Shown piece after piece: positions 52,967-61,697 of a stretch of 64,000 bases of DNA. Source of the stretch: Treponema sp. (GTDB lineage: Bacteria > Spirochaetota > Spirochaetia > Treponematales > Treponemataceae); NCBI GenBank assembly GCA_017548565.1, contig JAFYZU010000026.1:1-64000 (forward strand), in the 5' to 3' direction. The notes below the pieces were generated by a model, which was given only the letters and a program-made list of their open reading frames with translations, was not told where the DNA came from and ran no database searches. Made by a program: the position numbers and the translations under genes. Every line of letters starts with the position of its first letter. Position 1 is the stretch's first letter.

Positions 52967-53040
52967 ACGCATACCTCCATAAAAAATATCGTAGCTCTCT
53001 TGTAAAATTATAATAGCTTTTTTCTAATCTGACAATTTTT

Positions 53041-53454
53041 TTATTCAGAGGTTATTTCATCAAATTCCTTAAGTTTTTCTTCCGGAATCTGCGAAAGACC
53101 AATATTACACAGCTTCTTAAACGAAGGATTCAGAACTCCTGAAGGAGCCGCATCATAGATCGAAAGTATTTCTTTAAATCCGTTGTATGCTTTTCTGTAT
53201 TCCTTCATCACTATATATAAATGCGAAAGTTCGTATTTGGTTTCAATATAATTGTTTGTATCGTGACCAAAACGTGCAAGTGCAACTGAATAATAATATT
53301 CTGCATCCTTATATCTTGAATCTGAATATGCTTTTTGACCAAGCTGTAAAATCTGAGTCTGCGTATAATCTTCCGGTACTTCTATACGTGAAGATTTACA
53401 GGCCGTAAAAGAGAATAAAACTGAAATTACAAATAATACACAAATTTTTTTCAT
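53041..53454 (-). CDS. TPR-type lipoprotein (BamD-like fold)
   Basis: A 137-residue lipoprotein with signal ICVLFVISVLFSFTAC (Cys19). The mature part has two or three TPR-like helical pairs (QILQLGQKAYSDSRYKDAEYYYSVALARF, YELSHLYIVMKEYRKAYNGFKEI in blocks). It resembles a short BamD or YbgF-like protein but is too short to be full BamD. It sits 75 bp upstream of the Cys-rich gene, and might belong to the same envelope operon. Confidence 0.7.
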   Translation of the reverse strand: MKKICVLFVISVLFSFTACKSSRIEVPEDYTQTQILQLGQKAYSDSRYKDAEYYYSVALARFGHDTNNYIETKYELSHLYIVMKEYRKAYNGFKEILSIYDAAPSGVLNPSFKKLCNIGLSQIPEEKLKEFDEITSE

Positions 53455-53541
53455 AGTATTTTAATATTACTATAAAAAGCAGTATTTAGCAATTAGAGTT
53501 TTCTTATGCTGCCTTAGAGAATTCTTATCTTTAAAATAAAA

Positions 53542-53570
53542 AAACCTGCCCCGGAATAAAGGGCAGGTTT
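53542..53570 (-). terminator. Intrinsic terminator of the 53592 lipoprotein gene
   Basis: AAACCTGCCC (53542-53551) and GGGCAGGTTT (53561-53570) form a 10-bp stem, followed on the minus strand by a T-run. Confidence 0.88.
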
Positions 53571-53591
53571 TAGTTTTACAGACAATAAAAA

Positions 53592-54041
53592 CTATTTAAT
53601 TCTGGCAAATATACTTCCATAATAATCATAACTGCCATCTACAATATAAATAGTTGTAGTCTCTGTTTCATCGTCGTATTCTGCTTCAGGCAATGATGCT
53701 GCACGAAGACTTGAAGGATCTTCCCATTTCTGTTCCTGCGCATTCCAGATTTTCCAGTCTGAAAGAACAACAGTACCGTTGTCAAAATTTCCTGCAGAAA
53801 CAGAATATTTTGCTTTTGATTCAAGTTCTGCTTCCGCGTCAGCTTCTCTAACACCTATGTCTAAACCTAAAGAATAAAAATAAACATAATTGTCATCGCA
53901 GAAATCCATTGCCTCCGGAGAATTCTGACTGACAAAATAAGCCTTTGTTTTTGCGTCTGTATCTTTTTTACATGAGGTAAATGCAGAACAAAGCATTGCA
54001 GCTGCAATCAATCCTGCTAAAACATTAATAATTTTTTTCAT
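53592..54041 (-). CDS. Small lipoprotein, SCKKDAD family, divergent member 4
   Basis: A 149-residue lipoprotein with signal MKKIINVLAGLIAAAML and the lipobox and mature start TSCKKDTDAKTKAYF, like the SCKKDAD start of the 14949 and 20851 proteins. The mature region is acidic and beta-rich. It has its own promoter and terminator but not the TTGACA-GATAAT pair of members 2 and 3. Function unknown. Confidence 0.7.
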   Translation of the reverse strand: MKKIINVLAGLIAAAMLCSAFTSCKKDTDAKTKAYFVSQNSPEAMDFCDDNYVYFYSLGLDIGVREADAEAELESKAKYSVSAGNFDNGTVVLSDWKIWNAQEQKWEDPSSLRAASLPEAEYDDETETTTIYIVDGSYDYYGSIFARIK

Positions 54042-54097
54042 ATAAAACTCCTTATAAACACCGAATTTGCATCGATGCCTGATTAAAATATAGATTA

Positions 54098-54125
54098 ATT
54101 ATAAAGGCAAAAATCAAAAAAGCAA
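54098..54125 (-). promoter_or_regulatory. Predicted promoter of the 53592 lipoprotein gene
   Basis: On the minus strand TTGCTT (54120-54125), 16-bp spacer, TATAAT (54098-54103). It lies back to back with the promoter of the next gene. Confidence 0.5.
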
Positions 54126-54173
54126 GAAAATAAATCATGTTTTTTAAAATTATTTCAAAATCAGTTTCACCAT

Positions 54174-54202
54174 TTGAATTTAAAAGCATTTAAGATTATA
54201 AT
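54174..54202 (+). promoter_or_regulatory. Predicted promoter of the 54233 gene and probably galE
   Basis: TTGAAT (54174-54179), 17-bp spacer, TATAAT (54197-54202), 30 bp before ATG 54233. Confidence 0.6.
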
Positions 54203-54232
54203 ATATGAAAATAAACACAATGGAGTAAAAAA

Positions 54233-54706
54233 ATGAAAAAAACAATTATTACAGGATTTTTATTAACATTAATTATGTCTTTATGTCTGACGGGTTGTAA
54301 AAACACACCAAATCCGCCTGAAATTCTTGAAGCCTTTTTTGCAAAAGGGGTAACACAGGAAGATTGGTTTTCTGATGCAAAAAAGAAAAAAATTACAACT
54401 CTTGATTTAAATGATCCGGATATACAGCTGGTATTCCATATCAGAGAAAACGATAAACGCCTGCGACAGATTTATATAAGCCCATACAGTGATTTTTCTA
54501 TATATTCACGCTGGACAGGTCTTGATTTTAACAATGAAACAAATGAATTCTGGTCATCCTATCTTAAACCTTGTTTTGACACAATGGATGCTTTCTATCG
54601 TGAGCAGTACATAATGAACAATGACACCATATACATGAAAGCATTTGATGAAGATGGTAACGCCAGTGCCGTTTATAAAATTACAGGAATAACAGCCCAC
54701 GAATAA
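54233..54706 (+). CDS. Small lipoprotein, function unknown
   Basis: A 157-residue lipoprotein with signal MKKTIITGFLLTLIMSLCL and lipobox LTGC (Cys22). The mature protein starts KNTPNPPEILEAFF and includes VTQEDWFSDAKKKKITTLDL and a C-terminal beta segment. It differs from the SCKKDAD family. A terminator is not evident before galE (21-bp gap), so the two may be cotranscribed. Confidence 0.7.
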   Translation: MKKTIITGFLLTLIMSLCLTGCKNTPNPPEILEAFFAKGVTQEDWFSDAKKKKITTLDLNDPDIQLVFHIRENDKRLRQIYISPYSDFSIYSRWTGLDFNNETNEFWSSYLKPCFDTMDAFYREQYIMNNDTIYMKAFDEDGNASAVYKITGITAHE

Positions 54707-54727
54707 TTTTTTTTAAGGAATCTTAAT

Positions 54728-55690
54728 ATGAAAGTTTTAGTTATCGGTGGTGCCGGATATATCGGAAGCCACGTTGTAAAAGAATTAATGCTCGCAGGTC
54801 ACAAAGTTACCGTATTCGACAATCTTTCGAGCGGTTTAAGATGCAATCTTTTCCCGAAAAATGACTTTATTTACGGAAACATCTTAATTCCTGCAGATCT
54901 GGATTCCGCTTTTGAACAGGGTTTTGATGCTTTTGTTCATCTTGCCGCATTCAAGGCTGCCGGAGAATCAATGGAAAAACCGGAAAAATATTCGGTAAAC
55001 AACATCACCGGAACTATAAACATCATGAATTCTGCACTTAAATATAACTGCAAAAAAATGATTTTCAGTTCATCGGCAGCAACCTTCGGCGAACCGCAGT
55101 ATTTACCGATGGATGAAAATCATCCGCAAAATCCAATCAATTACTATGGTTTTACAAAGCTTAAAATCGAAGAATTTATGACCTGGTACGACCAGCTTAA
55201 AGGATTAAAATTTGCCGCACTTCGTTATTTTAATGCAGCAGGTTATGATCCTGATGGAGAAATCCGCGGACTTGAACAGAATCCACAGAATCTTCTTCCT
55301 CGAATAATGGAAGCAGCCTTAGGTCAACGTGAACTTAAAATTTTTGGAACAGATTATGACACCAGAGACGGAACATGTATCCGCGATTACATTCACGTAA
55401 AGGATCTTGCCCGCGCTCATGTAATGGCTCTTGATTACATCACTAAAAACAATGAAAGTTTAAAATTAAATCTTGGAACAGAAAACGGAACTACAGTTAA
55501 AGAACTGATTGAAGCTTCACGACGGATTACAGGAAAAGAAATCCCCGCCGGAACTGCCCCAAGAAGACCTGGAGATCCCGCAAGCTTATATGCAACCTAT
55601 AAAATGGCAAAGGAAAAGCTTGGCTGGGAACCAGAATATTCAGACGTAGATACCTTAGTAAAAACAACATGGGAAGTTTATAATGTGTAA
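54728..55690 (+). CDS. galE: UDP-glucose 4-epimerase
   Basis: An extended SDR of 320 residues: cofactor motif GGAGYIGSHVV (7-17), VFDNLSSGLR, HLAAFKAAGESM, the catalytic Ser-Ser pair SSSAATFGEP and YYGFTKLKIE (Tyr/Lys), ALRYFNAAGYDPDGEIRG and DGTCIRDYIHVKDLARAH. It interconverts UDP-glucose and UDP-galactose and would connect to the Ugd/uronate pathway at 29577-31816. Confidence 0.95.
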   Translation: MKVLVIGGAGYIGSHVVKELMLAGHKVTVFDNLSSGLRCNLFPKNDFIYGNILIPADLDSAFEQGFDAFVHLAAFKAAGESMEKPEKYSVNNITGTINIMNSALKYNCKKMIFSSSAATFGEPQYLPMDENHPQNPINYYGFTKLKIEEFMTWYDQLKGLKFAALRYFNAAGYDPDGEIRGLEQNPQNLLPRIMEAALGQRELKIFGTDYDTRDGTCIRDYIHVKDLARAHVMALDYITKNNESLKLNLGTENGTTVKELIEASRRITGKEIPAGTAPRRPGDPASLYATYKMAKEKLGWEPEYSDVDTLVKTTWEVYNV

Positions 55691-55756
55691 GGCCTCTGGA
55701 GGCCGGTGTTCAATAGCAGACCGTTAAAAAAATTACGAAAGCAATTTTTAGGTCTA
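55691..55756 (+). promoter_or_regulatory. Two stem-loops in the galE-M20 gap
   Basis: GGCCTC/GAGGCC at 55691-55704, then a longer imperfect hairpin with AGACC/GGTCT (55718-55722 and 55751-55755) and AAAAATT/AATTTTT (55728-55734 and 55743-55749). CGGT (55704-55707) could also pair with ACCG (55720-55723), excluding both hairpins in part. Without a standard T-run this may be a leader structure or processing site instead of a terminator. Confidence 0.35.
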
Positions 55757-55775
55757 CCTCATTTAAGGACTTGCA

Positions 55776-56984
55776 ATGTTACCTCAAGAATTTCTATTAA
55801 ATCAACGCTCAAAAATTGTTGTACTCGAAACTCTCCTTACTTCCATTCCCGCTATTGCTCCGGAAGGAAACGGTGACGGTGAAAAAGATAAATGCGACGC
55901 TCTGGAAAAATGGCTTTACGACAACGGCTTTACAAACATTGAACGTTTTGAAGCAAAAGATGAACGTGTAAGCTGTGGTTATCGCCCAAGTCTTGTCGTA
56001 ACAATTCCCGGAAAAGATGATTCACAACACATCTGGGTAATGGCTCACATGGATGTTGTTCCAACGGGAGATTTATCTTTATGGAAAACAGATCCGTGGA
56101 CTTTAGTTGAAAAAGACGGAAAAATATTCGGGCGCGGCGTAGAGGATAATCAGCAGGGATTATGTTCTGCAGTTTTTGCGGCTCTTTATTACATTAAAAA
56201 TAACATTACGCCTTCAAAAACAATAAAGCTTCTTTTTGCTGCCGATGAAGAAAATGGAAGTCAATACGGCGCAATCTGGCTCATAAACAATACGACGCTT
56301 TTCAGAAAGAATGATCTTATTTTCATTCCTGACGGCGGTGACAGTGAAGGACGAACAATTGAAATTGCTGAAAAAAACCTTCTCTGGCTTTCTATGCATG
56401 TTATCGGTAAACAGACTCATGGAAGCAGACCAGACAACGGTGCAAATGCATGTCTTGCCGCAAGCGCCCTTTCACTTGAACTTCACAATCTGGAAAAAAT
56501 CTTTGATAAAAAAGACAGTCTTTTTGAACCGGACTATTCTACTTTCCAGCCGACAAAACGCGAAAAAAATGTAGACAGCATTAATATCATCCCGGGCGAA
56601 GATACCTTCTGCATGGATTGCAGAATTCTTCCATGTTATTCACTTGATGAGGTTCTTAAAAAAGTCGATGAATGCTGCCGGAAGATTGAAAAAGAATATA
56701 ACGTTAAAATTGAATATACGACTCCACAAAAATCAGAAAGTCCTGCTACAAGCATGGATTCTCCGGCAGCACAAAAGCTTGCACAGGCAATCCGAAAAGT
56801 TCATCAGCTTGAACCCAAATTCATAGGAATCGGTGGCGGTACTGTAGGAGCTGAATTTCGCCGTAAAGGAATTGATGCAGTTGTCTGGAGCACCCTTGAT
56901 GATCAGGCACACCAGCCGAACGAATACTGCATCATAGACAATCTGATAAAAGATTCCCTTACAATGATTGAGCTTTTTAAATAA
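55776..56984 (+). CDS. M20-family metallopeptidase/amidohydrolase
   Basis: A 402-residue zinc enzyme: the metal His and Asp in VMAHMDVVPTGD and GRGVEDNQQG, the Glu pair in AADEENGSQYG, and the late His in DQAHQPNEYC. A dimerisation domain lies at about 205-320. AAGGA precedes the ATG. It is probably a dipeptidase or aminoacylase-type enzyme acting in the cytoplasm, as no signal peptide is present. Exact substrate unknown. Confidence 0.88.
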   Translation: MLPQEFLLNQRSKIVVLETLLTSIPAIAPEGNGDGEKDKCDALEKWLYDNGFTNIERFEAKDERVSCGYRPSLVVTIPGKDDSQHIWVMAHMDVVPTGDLSLWKTDPWTLVEKDGKIFGRGVEDNQQGLCSAVFAALYYIKNNITPSKTIKLLFAADEENGSQYGAIWLINNTTLFRKNDLIFIPDGGDSEGRTIEIAEKNLLWLSMHVIGKQTHGSRPDNGANACLAASALSLELHNLEKIFDKKDSLFEPDYSTFQPTKREKNVDSINIIPGEDTFCMDCRILPCYSLDEVLKKVDECCRKIEKEYNVKIEYTTPQKSESPATSMDSPAAQKLAQAIRKVHQLEPKFIGIGGGTVGAEFRRKGIDAVVWSTLDDQAHQPNEYCIIDNLIKDSLTMIELFK

Positions 56985-56986
56985 AA

Positions 56987-58063
56987 CTATCTGACTTTAA
57001 GAATGATTCCAAGCACTGCCATAGTAATTAAAATCTGAAGAATCATGAATTTTATGAGGACCTGTGTCGGCGACCATCCCCTGTTTTTCCTCATATGATC
57101 ATGAAGCGGAAACCTTATGCTTTCAAAAATCTTAATCTTAAAGAATCGAAGCAGAAAAACCTTCAGTAATCCCATTCCCCCGTTAATGAAAATCATTGTT
57201 GAAGTAGCAATAAACAGGAAAGGATTTCCGGAAGCCATTACACAAACTCCCATAAAAAAACCAAGTGCACGGCTTCCTGCATCTCCCATAAGACATTTAC
57301 TTGGAAAAGCATTGAGCCATAAATATCCCATAACAACTCCAGCCATTGAAAAAATCATTACGGCCCAGTTTGCACCTGCAGCAAAATGTGGAACAAGAAG
57401 ATACTCTGCAATATCAACGTGTCCAAGAATAAAGTAAAATATTATTCCCAGTGTAATCAGCGCTATAAGAACAAGTGTAGAAGAAAGACCATCCACACCG
57501 TCAGTACAATTAGTCGTATTTATTGAAGCCCAGAGTAAAATAGTTGAAAGGATGATATATACCACCGGATGTATGACAATTTCCTGCGATACAAAAGGAA
57601 TCCAGAATTTTACGACACCGTCCGGATTAAGATGCTTTAATCCAAAATACAGGATAAATGATGCTGCAATACAAAGGATTAAATCAAGTGCTCCCTTCAG
57701 ATATTCACCCCAGCTATTAACACTTCTGTCATCAAGATAACCGGTAAGCATTGAAATCCATGTCAGAGCAATAATCAGAGCTCGAGTCCAGCTCATCGGT
57801 ACAAAAAGCACACATATAATTACGAAAATTGAAATAAAAACAACACCCGCACCTGTAGGCTTGCCCTTTGCCGCTTCTGCGTTATCTTTAAGGGTAAATT
57901 CACGTCCCCGGTCATGAGGAAGTCTGTCGTAAAATTTCGGAATAAACTTATATGCCGCAAAATATCCGCTGAAAAGAGCAAGACTGATTAAAACCGTGTA
58001 AGAACACAAAAGACGTGCAGGACCCCAGTACTGCTGTAAAAATTCACCCAATGCGTATAACAT
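56987..58063 (-). CDS. mraY: Phospho-N-acetylmuramoyl-pentapeptide transferase (MraY-type)
   Basis: A membrane protein of 358 residues with about ten helices. It has MraY landmarks: KGKPTGAGVVF, the metal Asp pair in LTGYLDDRS, NTTNCTDGVDGLSS, NAFPSKCLMGDAGSRALG and the late basic loop FPLHDHMRKNRGWSP with its HxH pattern. It makes lipid I for peptidoglycan. Sequence is divergent from enterobacterial MraY, which is common in spirochaetes. Gene order is not the classical mur cluster; its neighbours are the M20 peptidase (convergent) and a PurH homologue. Confidence 0.9.
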   Translation of the reverse strand: MLYALGEFLQQYWGPARLLCSYTVLISLALFSGYFAAYKFIPKFYDRLPHDRGREFTLKDNAEAAKGKPTGAGVVFISIFVIICVLFVPMSWTRALIIALTWISMLTGYLDDRSVNSWGEYLKGALDLILCIAASFILYFGLKHLNPDGVVKFWIPFVSQEIVIHPVVYIILSTILLWASINTTNCTDGVDGLSSTLVLIALITLGIIFYFILGHVDIAEYLLVPHFAAGANWAVMIFSMAGVVMGYLWLNAFPSKCLMGDAGSRALGFFMGVCVMASGNPFLFIATSTMIFINGGMGLLKVFLLRFFKIKIFESIRFPLHDHMRKNRGWSPTQVLIKFMILQILITMAVLGIILKVR

Positions 58064-58072
58064 AAAAACCTC

Positions 58073-59680
58073 TTAATATGTAATATGAGACATTAATGTA
58101 TAAACCATAACTACATTGTGCTCATCACAATAATTTATAAATTCTTTATCTGCCGTTGAACTTCCAGTCTGTATTATAGCACTCAGACCATTATCGATTA
58201 ATTCCCTGATAGAATCTGTAAGGGAAACTGTTGTATCGCTTACAAGCAGATCAGCTATTTTTTTATCATCACTTTTTGTTCTCAGGGCATTCTCCTTTGC
58301 TTCTGCAAGAGCCATGTCCACAGCCACTTTAGATGATTTACATGACTGAGAAAAACCTGTTACTGCGTTGTTTTTGATCAAAACCGTAGAATATGTCCTT
58401 CCCTTCATTGCAAGCAACATTCCGAATGCCATCTCATCTGTTATAAACTGAGATGGTCTGTTTTTTGTTTTAATATTCCATTGCTCGAAAATGACAGAAT
58501 CCCTCGTCTGAAACAGAACGCCGCCATTTATCAGCTGTAAATCATAACCTGGACAAGAAACCTTTGCTGTAGGAATAAGACGGATATTTTTATTTGCAGA
58601 AAGAATCTGTTTTGCCCCATCGGTAAATCCTGGAGCAACAATTGCAATAAGGCTGCATTTTACCATTTCGTTTGCCGCATCTTCGTCAACTACTGAACTG
58701 CAACCTATTGCAACATCCTTAATATTTTCAGAATCAAAATTAAACATTTTAAGGAACGAATCCTTTGCATTTGTTGAAAGAGCCGCACCAAGAACTGCAG
58801 TATATTTTACCGCAACAGTAAAAACAGTTCCCATCAGCGGAGTAAACTGAGTCGTAAAATTATAACCATCAGCGTTTGTAGATTTAACGGTATACTGATT
58901 CTTAAGATTTTCATACAGTGAACTTATTAAATCCCATGCTGTCGAAATGTCGCTGATTATATTATAAGTAAGTTCTTTTCCCTGTAATTTTTGAAAACCG
59001 CTTACTGCACCTATATCTTCAGGATATTTATAAAGACTTGCTTTCTGCTGCGGATTTGCACCATTATGAAGATCAAGCTGCTTTGCAAAAGGAAATGTCA
59101 GATAACGCATGAAATCTTTATTTTTGTCCGAAGATAATAAAACCGATGAAGCAATTCCACTGTCATAAGCAGATACAAGATTCAATGCTTTCGAAGCAAG
59201 ATAGATTCTGAACTCCTTAGTTATATTGTTTGTTTTAAGCTGAATCATCGCTTCATCATAATCATTCGGGTCGGTAAGTATAAGAACATTTTCGTAGTTT
59301 ACAAATGAATTACGTATCAGAGTTGAAATATAAAAAGAGAATGGTCTGGAAATTTCCTTATAATTCACTTTATTGTCGAAAAAAGGATTAACGTTCATGC
59401 ATACAATAAAAATATTACTGTCTGTCTTTTCCGATTCCTGTTCAAGCTCATCTTCCGAATATTTTGCATTAAGAATCTGACGAATCAATGCCGTCGTTTC
59501 GTTCAGATAATGAGAACTTTGAACCAGTGCCGTTTCTCTTGAAACAGGAATCTTTTCTTCACGTAAAAAATCTTCCGTCTTATTTGCAGTAATAATCGTC
59601 CAGCCGGAATCTACAAGAAATTTCGCAAAAGGAACAAGATTTTTTGTGTTTTCAACATGAATAATTGCTCGTTTTACCAT
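58073..59680 (-). CDS. PurH homologue lacking key catalytic motifs
   Basis: A 535-residue protein with the PurH outline. The N-terminal domain starts RAIIHVENTKNLVPFAKFLVDSGW, the middle has NGANPQQKASLYKY (for RYGENPHQ), ELTYNIISD (for the ELSYNN region), INGGVLFQTRD, and the end DNGLSAIIQTGSSTADKEF...DEHNVVMVYT. However, the formyltransferase motif KHxNPCG is replaced by VKYTAVLGA, the DPxSAFGG loop is missing, and the final SDAFFPFRD is SDTTVSLTD. The KTLHPKIHGG part of the cyclohydrolase domain is also not found. It is therefore probably not a working AICAR transformylase/IMP cyclohydrolase, and may have a new role or be degenerating. The frame is intact. Confidence 0.75.
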   Translation of the reverse strand: MVKRAIIHVENTKNLVPFAKFLVDSGWTIITANKTEDFLREEKIPVSRETALVQSSHYLNETTALIRQILNAKYSEDELEQESEKTDSNIFIVCMNVNPFFDNKVNYKEISRPFSFYISTLIRNSFVNYENVLILTDPNDYDEAMIQLKTNNITKEFRIYLASKALNLVSAYDSGIASSVLLSSDKNKDFMRYLTFPFAKQLDLHNGANPQQKASLYKYPEDIGAVSGFQKLQGKELTYNIISDISTAWDLISSLYENLKNQYTVKSTNADGYNFTTQFTPLMGTVFTVAVKYTAVLGAALSTNAKDSFLKMFNFDSENIKDVAIGCSSVVDEDAANEMVKCSLIAIVAPGFTDGAKQILSANKNIRLIPTAKVSCPGYDLQLINGGVLFQTRDSVIFEQWNIKTKNRPSQFITDEMAFGMLLAMKGRTYSTVLIKNNAVTGFSQSCKSSKVAVDMALAEAKENALRTKSDDKKIADLLVSDTTVSLTDSIRELIDNGLSAIIQTGSSTADKEFINYCDEHNVVMVYTLMSHITY

Positions 59681-59720
59681 GCTTCTATTCTAACAGAAAA
59701 ACAAAACTATTAAAATAGCA

Positions 59721-59755
59721 AAAAAAAACGGCTCTGCAAATTATACAGAACCGTT
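59721..59755 (-). terminator. Intrinsic terminator of the 59778 gene
   Basis: AACGGCTCTG (59727-59736) and CAGAACCGTT (59746-59755) form a 10-bp stem with one G-U pair in RNA, followed on the minus strand by a T-run. Confidence 0.85.
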
Positions 59756-59777
59756 GATATATAACAATAACTTCAGG

Positions 59778-60314
59778 TTAGAACTTGAACGCAACACCTA
59801 AACGTGGATGAACTACAAGAATTTTTGTCGAATTACCTCCTGTATCTCCTCCATATGTTGCCCACGCATAAAAATCATAAACACATGAAATACTTCCCTG
59901 AATTGCAATAAAATCTGTCAAATCATAATATGCAGATGCATCCGCTCCAATACCCATCGTATATAACGAAAGTGACGTATATTTATACATCCATAAATTG
60001 AACAATGGAGTAAGAACGATAGAAAATGATTCATTGTCCAAAACTTTAAAAGAATAACCTAAAGAAGTATCCAGAATCAAACCTTCACTTTGTGAATCCA
60101 ATGGGAATTCCATAAATAAAGAAACATATATTCCGGAAGTATCAGTAGTATATTTATTAAAAGTTACACCTGCAGAAAAAAGATTCATATTTGAATCTCC
60201 TTCAAGAGAATTCCATGAAAGATATCCAGCCTGAACACCAAGTTGTGTTTCCTGAGCAAAAATACCTGTTGATAATAAAACCATTAATAAAGAAATAATT
60301 GAAATTTTTCTCAT
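59778..60314 (-). CDS. Small outer-membrane beta-barrel protein
   Basis: A 178-residue exported protein with signal peptide ISIISLLMVLLSTGIFAQ. The mature 158 residues alternate hydrophobic and polar residues in about eight strands (LGVQAGYLSW, MNLFSAGVTFNKY, GIYVSLFMEF, LDTSLGYSF, FSIVLTPLFNLWMY, MGIGADASAYY) and end in VHPRLGVAFKF with a terminal Phe, the usual outer-membrane barrel signal. An OmpW/OmpA-like small barrel is likely; function unknown. Confidence 0.78.
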   Translation of the reverse strand: MRKISIISLLMVLLSTGIFAQETQLGVQAGYLSWNSLEGDSNMNLFSAGVTFNKYTTDTSGIYVSLFMEFPLDSQSEGLILDTSLGYSFKVLDNESFSIVLTPLFNLWMYKYTSLSLYTMGIGADASAYYDLTDFIAIQGSISCVYDFYAWATYGGDTGGNSTKILVVHPRLGVAFKF

Positions 60315-60352
60315 GTCTAACTCCTTATATCATTTTTTCTAAAGACAGTTAC

Positions 60353-60381
60353 AGATTACGTTAATAAAAGCCGGTTGTCAA
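60353..60381 (-). promoter_or_regulatory. Predicted promoter of the 59778 gene
   Basis: On the minus strand TTGACA (60376-60381), 17-bp spacer, TAATCT (60353-60358), 39 bp before the ATG. The gap up to 60509 shows nothing else recognisable apart from AT-rich sequence. Confidence 0.6.
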
Positions 60382-60509
60382 TTAAAAAACAATAAGAATA
60401 TTCTTAAGATAAGAACAGATAAATAATATACGAGATTCTGAATTCTTCTATCTGTTAATAAAATCAGAAATCTGTTAAAATATTAAAATCACTACAAAAG
60501 AGACAATTA

Positions 60510-61697
60510 ATGCAGACAAAAGAAAACGAACAGTTTTTACATTCTCAACTTATAACCTACATAGGTAACAAACGTTCTCTTTTGCCGTTTATTGGACAGG
60601 CAATATCCATTGTTCAAAAGAATCTCTCTAAAGAAAAACTTTCATGCCTTGATCTTTTTTCAGGAAGCGGAATTGTTGCCCGTTATCTTAAACAGTATTC
60701 TTCTGATCTTACCGTAAACGATCTTGAAAATTATTCCTGCATAATAAACAGATGCTATCTTTCAAATATAACTGCAGAACAGAACGAACAATTAAAATCA
60801 CTCCATAAATCTGTAAATAAAAAAATCGAATCAAAAATGAAACAGATTGAAAGTTCAAGAAACGATGGAACATACAGACATCCTGGTTTTATTTCTGAAC
60901 TCTATTCTCCTTTTGACATAAACGACATAAAAGAAAACGAGAGATGTTTTTATACACCATACAATGCAAATTTCCTAGATGCAGCCTGTCAGATTATACA
61001 GAAAGCTGTCCCTGATGATTACAAACCTTTTTTTCTTGCACCTCTCTTGAGTGAAGCTTCCATACATGCAAATACCGCAGGAATTTTCAAGGGATTCTAT
61101 AAAAACTCTAAAACCAAAATCGGTCAATTCGGCGGTAACGGAAAAAATGCCCTCTCAAGAATTCTCGGTAAAATTACACTCCCGTATCCGATTCTTTCAA
61201 ATTTTTCGTGCCCGTTCAAAGTGTTTAATCAGAATGCCAGTGAGCTGCTGAACTCAAAGGAGCTTTATTCACTTACAAAAGATAACTGCTTCGATTTAGT
61301 ATATCTCGATCCTCCTTATAACCAGCATCCATACGGTTCAAATTATTTCATGCTTAATCTGATTGCCAGTTATACAAAACCACAGACAGACAGAATTAGT
61401 CAGGTGTCCGGAATACCAAAGGATTGGAACCGTTCAGATTTTAACAAAAAGAAAAAAGTTGAGGATGCATTCTTTGAACTTGTACAAAAGATAAATGCAA
61501 AGTATATTCTCGTTTCCTTTAATTCCGAAGGATTTTTAACAAAGGAACAGATGATTGCATTGCTGTCAAAAATCGGAAAAGTTCAGGTTCTTGAATCGCA
61601 ATACAACACTTTCCGCGGCTCCCGAAACTTATCAGAACGGAACATCCACGTAAAAGAATATCTGTTCCTCGTTAATAAAATCCATCACCTACCCTGA
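60510..61697 (+). CDS. D12-class adenine-specific DNA methyltransferase
   Basis: A 395-residue methylase. N-terminal YIGNKRSLLPFI is the family X motif, SAM-binding motif I is LDLFSGSGIVARYL (about 46-59), and catalytic motif IV is LDPPYNQHPYG (about 267). A long middle region (about 90-255) is the likely target-recognition domain. Target sequence unknown. No restriction endonuclease is adjacent: the next gene encodes an EEP lipoprotein, so this appears to be an orphan methylase, at least within the window. The stop overlaps the convergent EEP gene by about 26 bp. Confidence 0.88.
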   Translation: MQTKENEQFLHSQLITYIGNKRSLLPFIGQAISIVQKNLSKEKLSCLDLFSGSGIVARYLKQYSSDLTVNDLENYSCIINRCYLSNITAEQNEQLKSLHKSVNKKIESKMKQIESSRNDGTYRHPGFISELYSPFDINDIKENERCFYTPYNANFLDAACQIIQKAVPDDYKPFFLAPLLSEASIHANTAGIFKGFYKNSKTKIGQFGGNGKNALSRILGKITLPYPILSNFSCPFKVFNQNASELLNSKELYSLTKDNCFDLVYLDPPYNQHPYGSNYFMLNLIASYTKPQTDRISQVSGIPKDWNRSDFNKKKKVEDAFFELVQKINAKYILVSFNSEGFLTKEQMIALLSKIGKVQVLESQYNTFRGSRNLSERNIHVKEYLFLVNKIHHLP

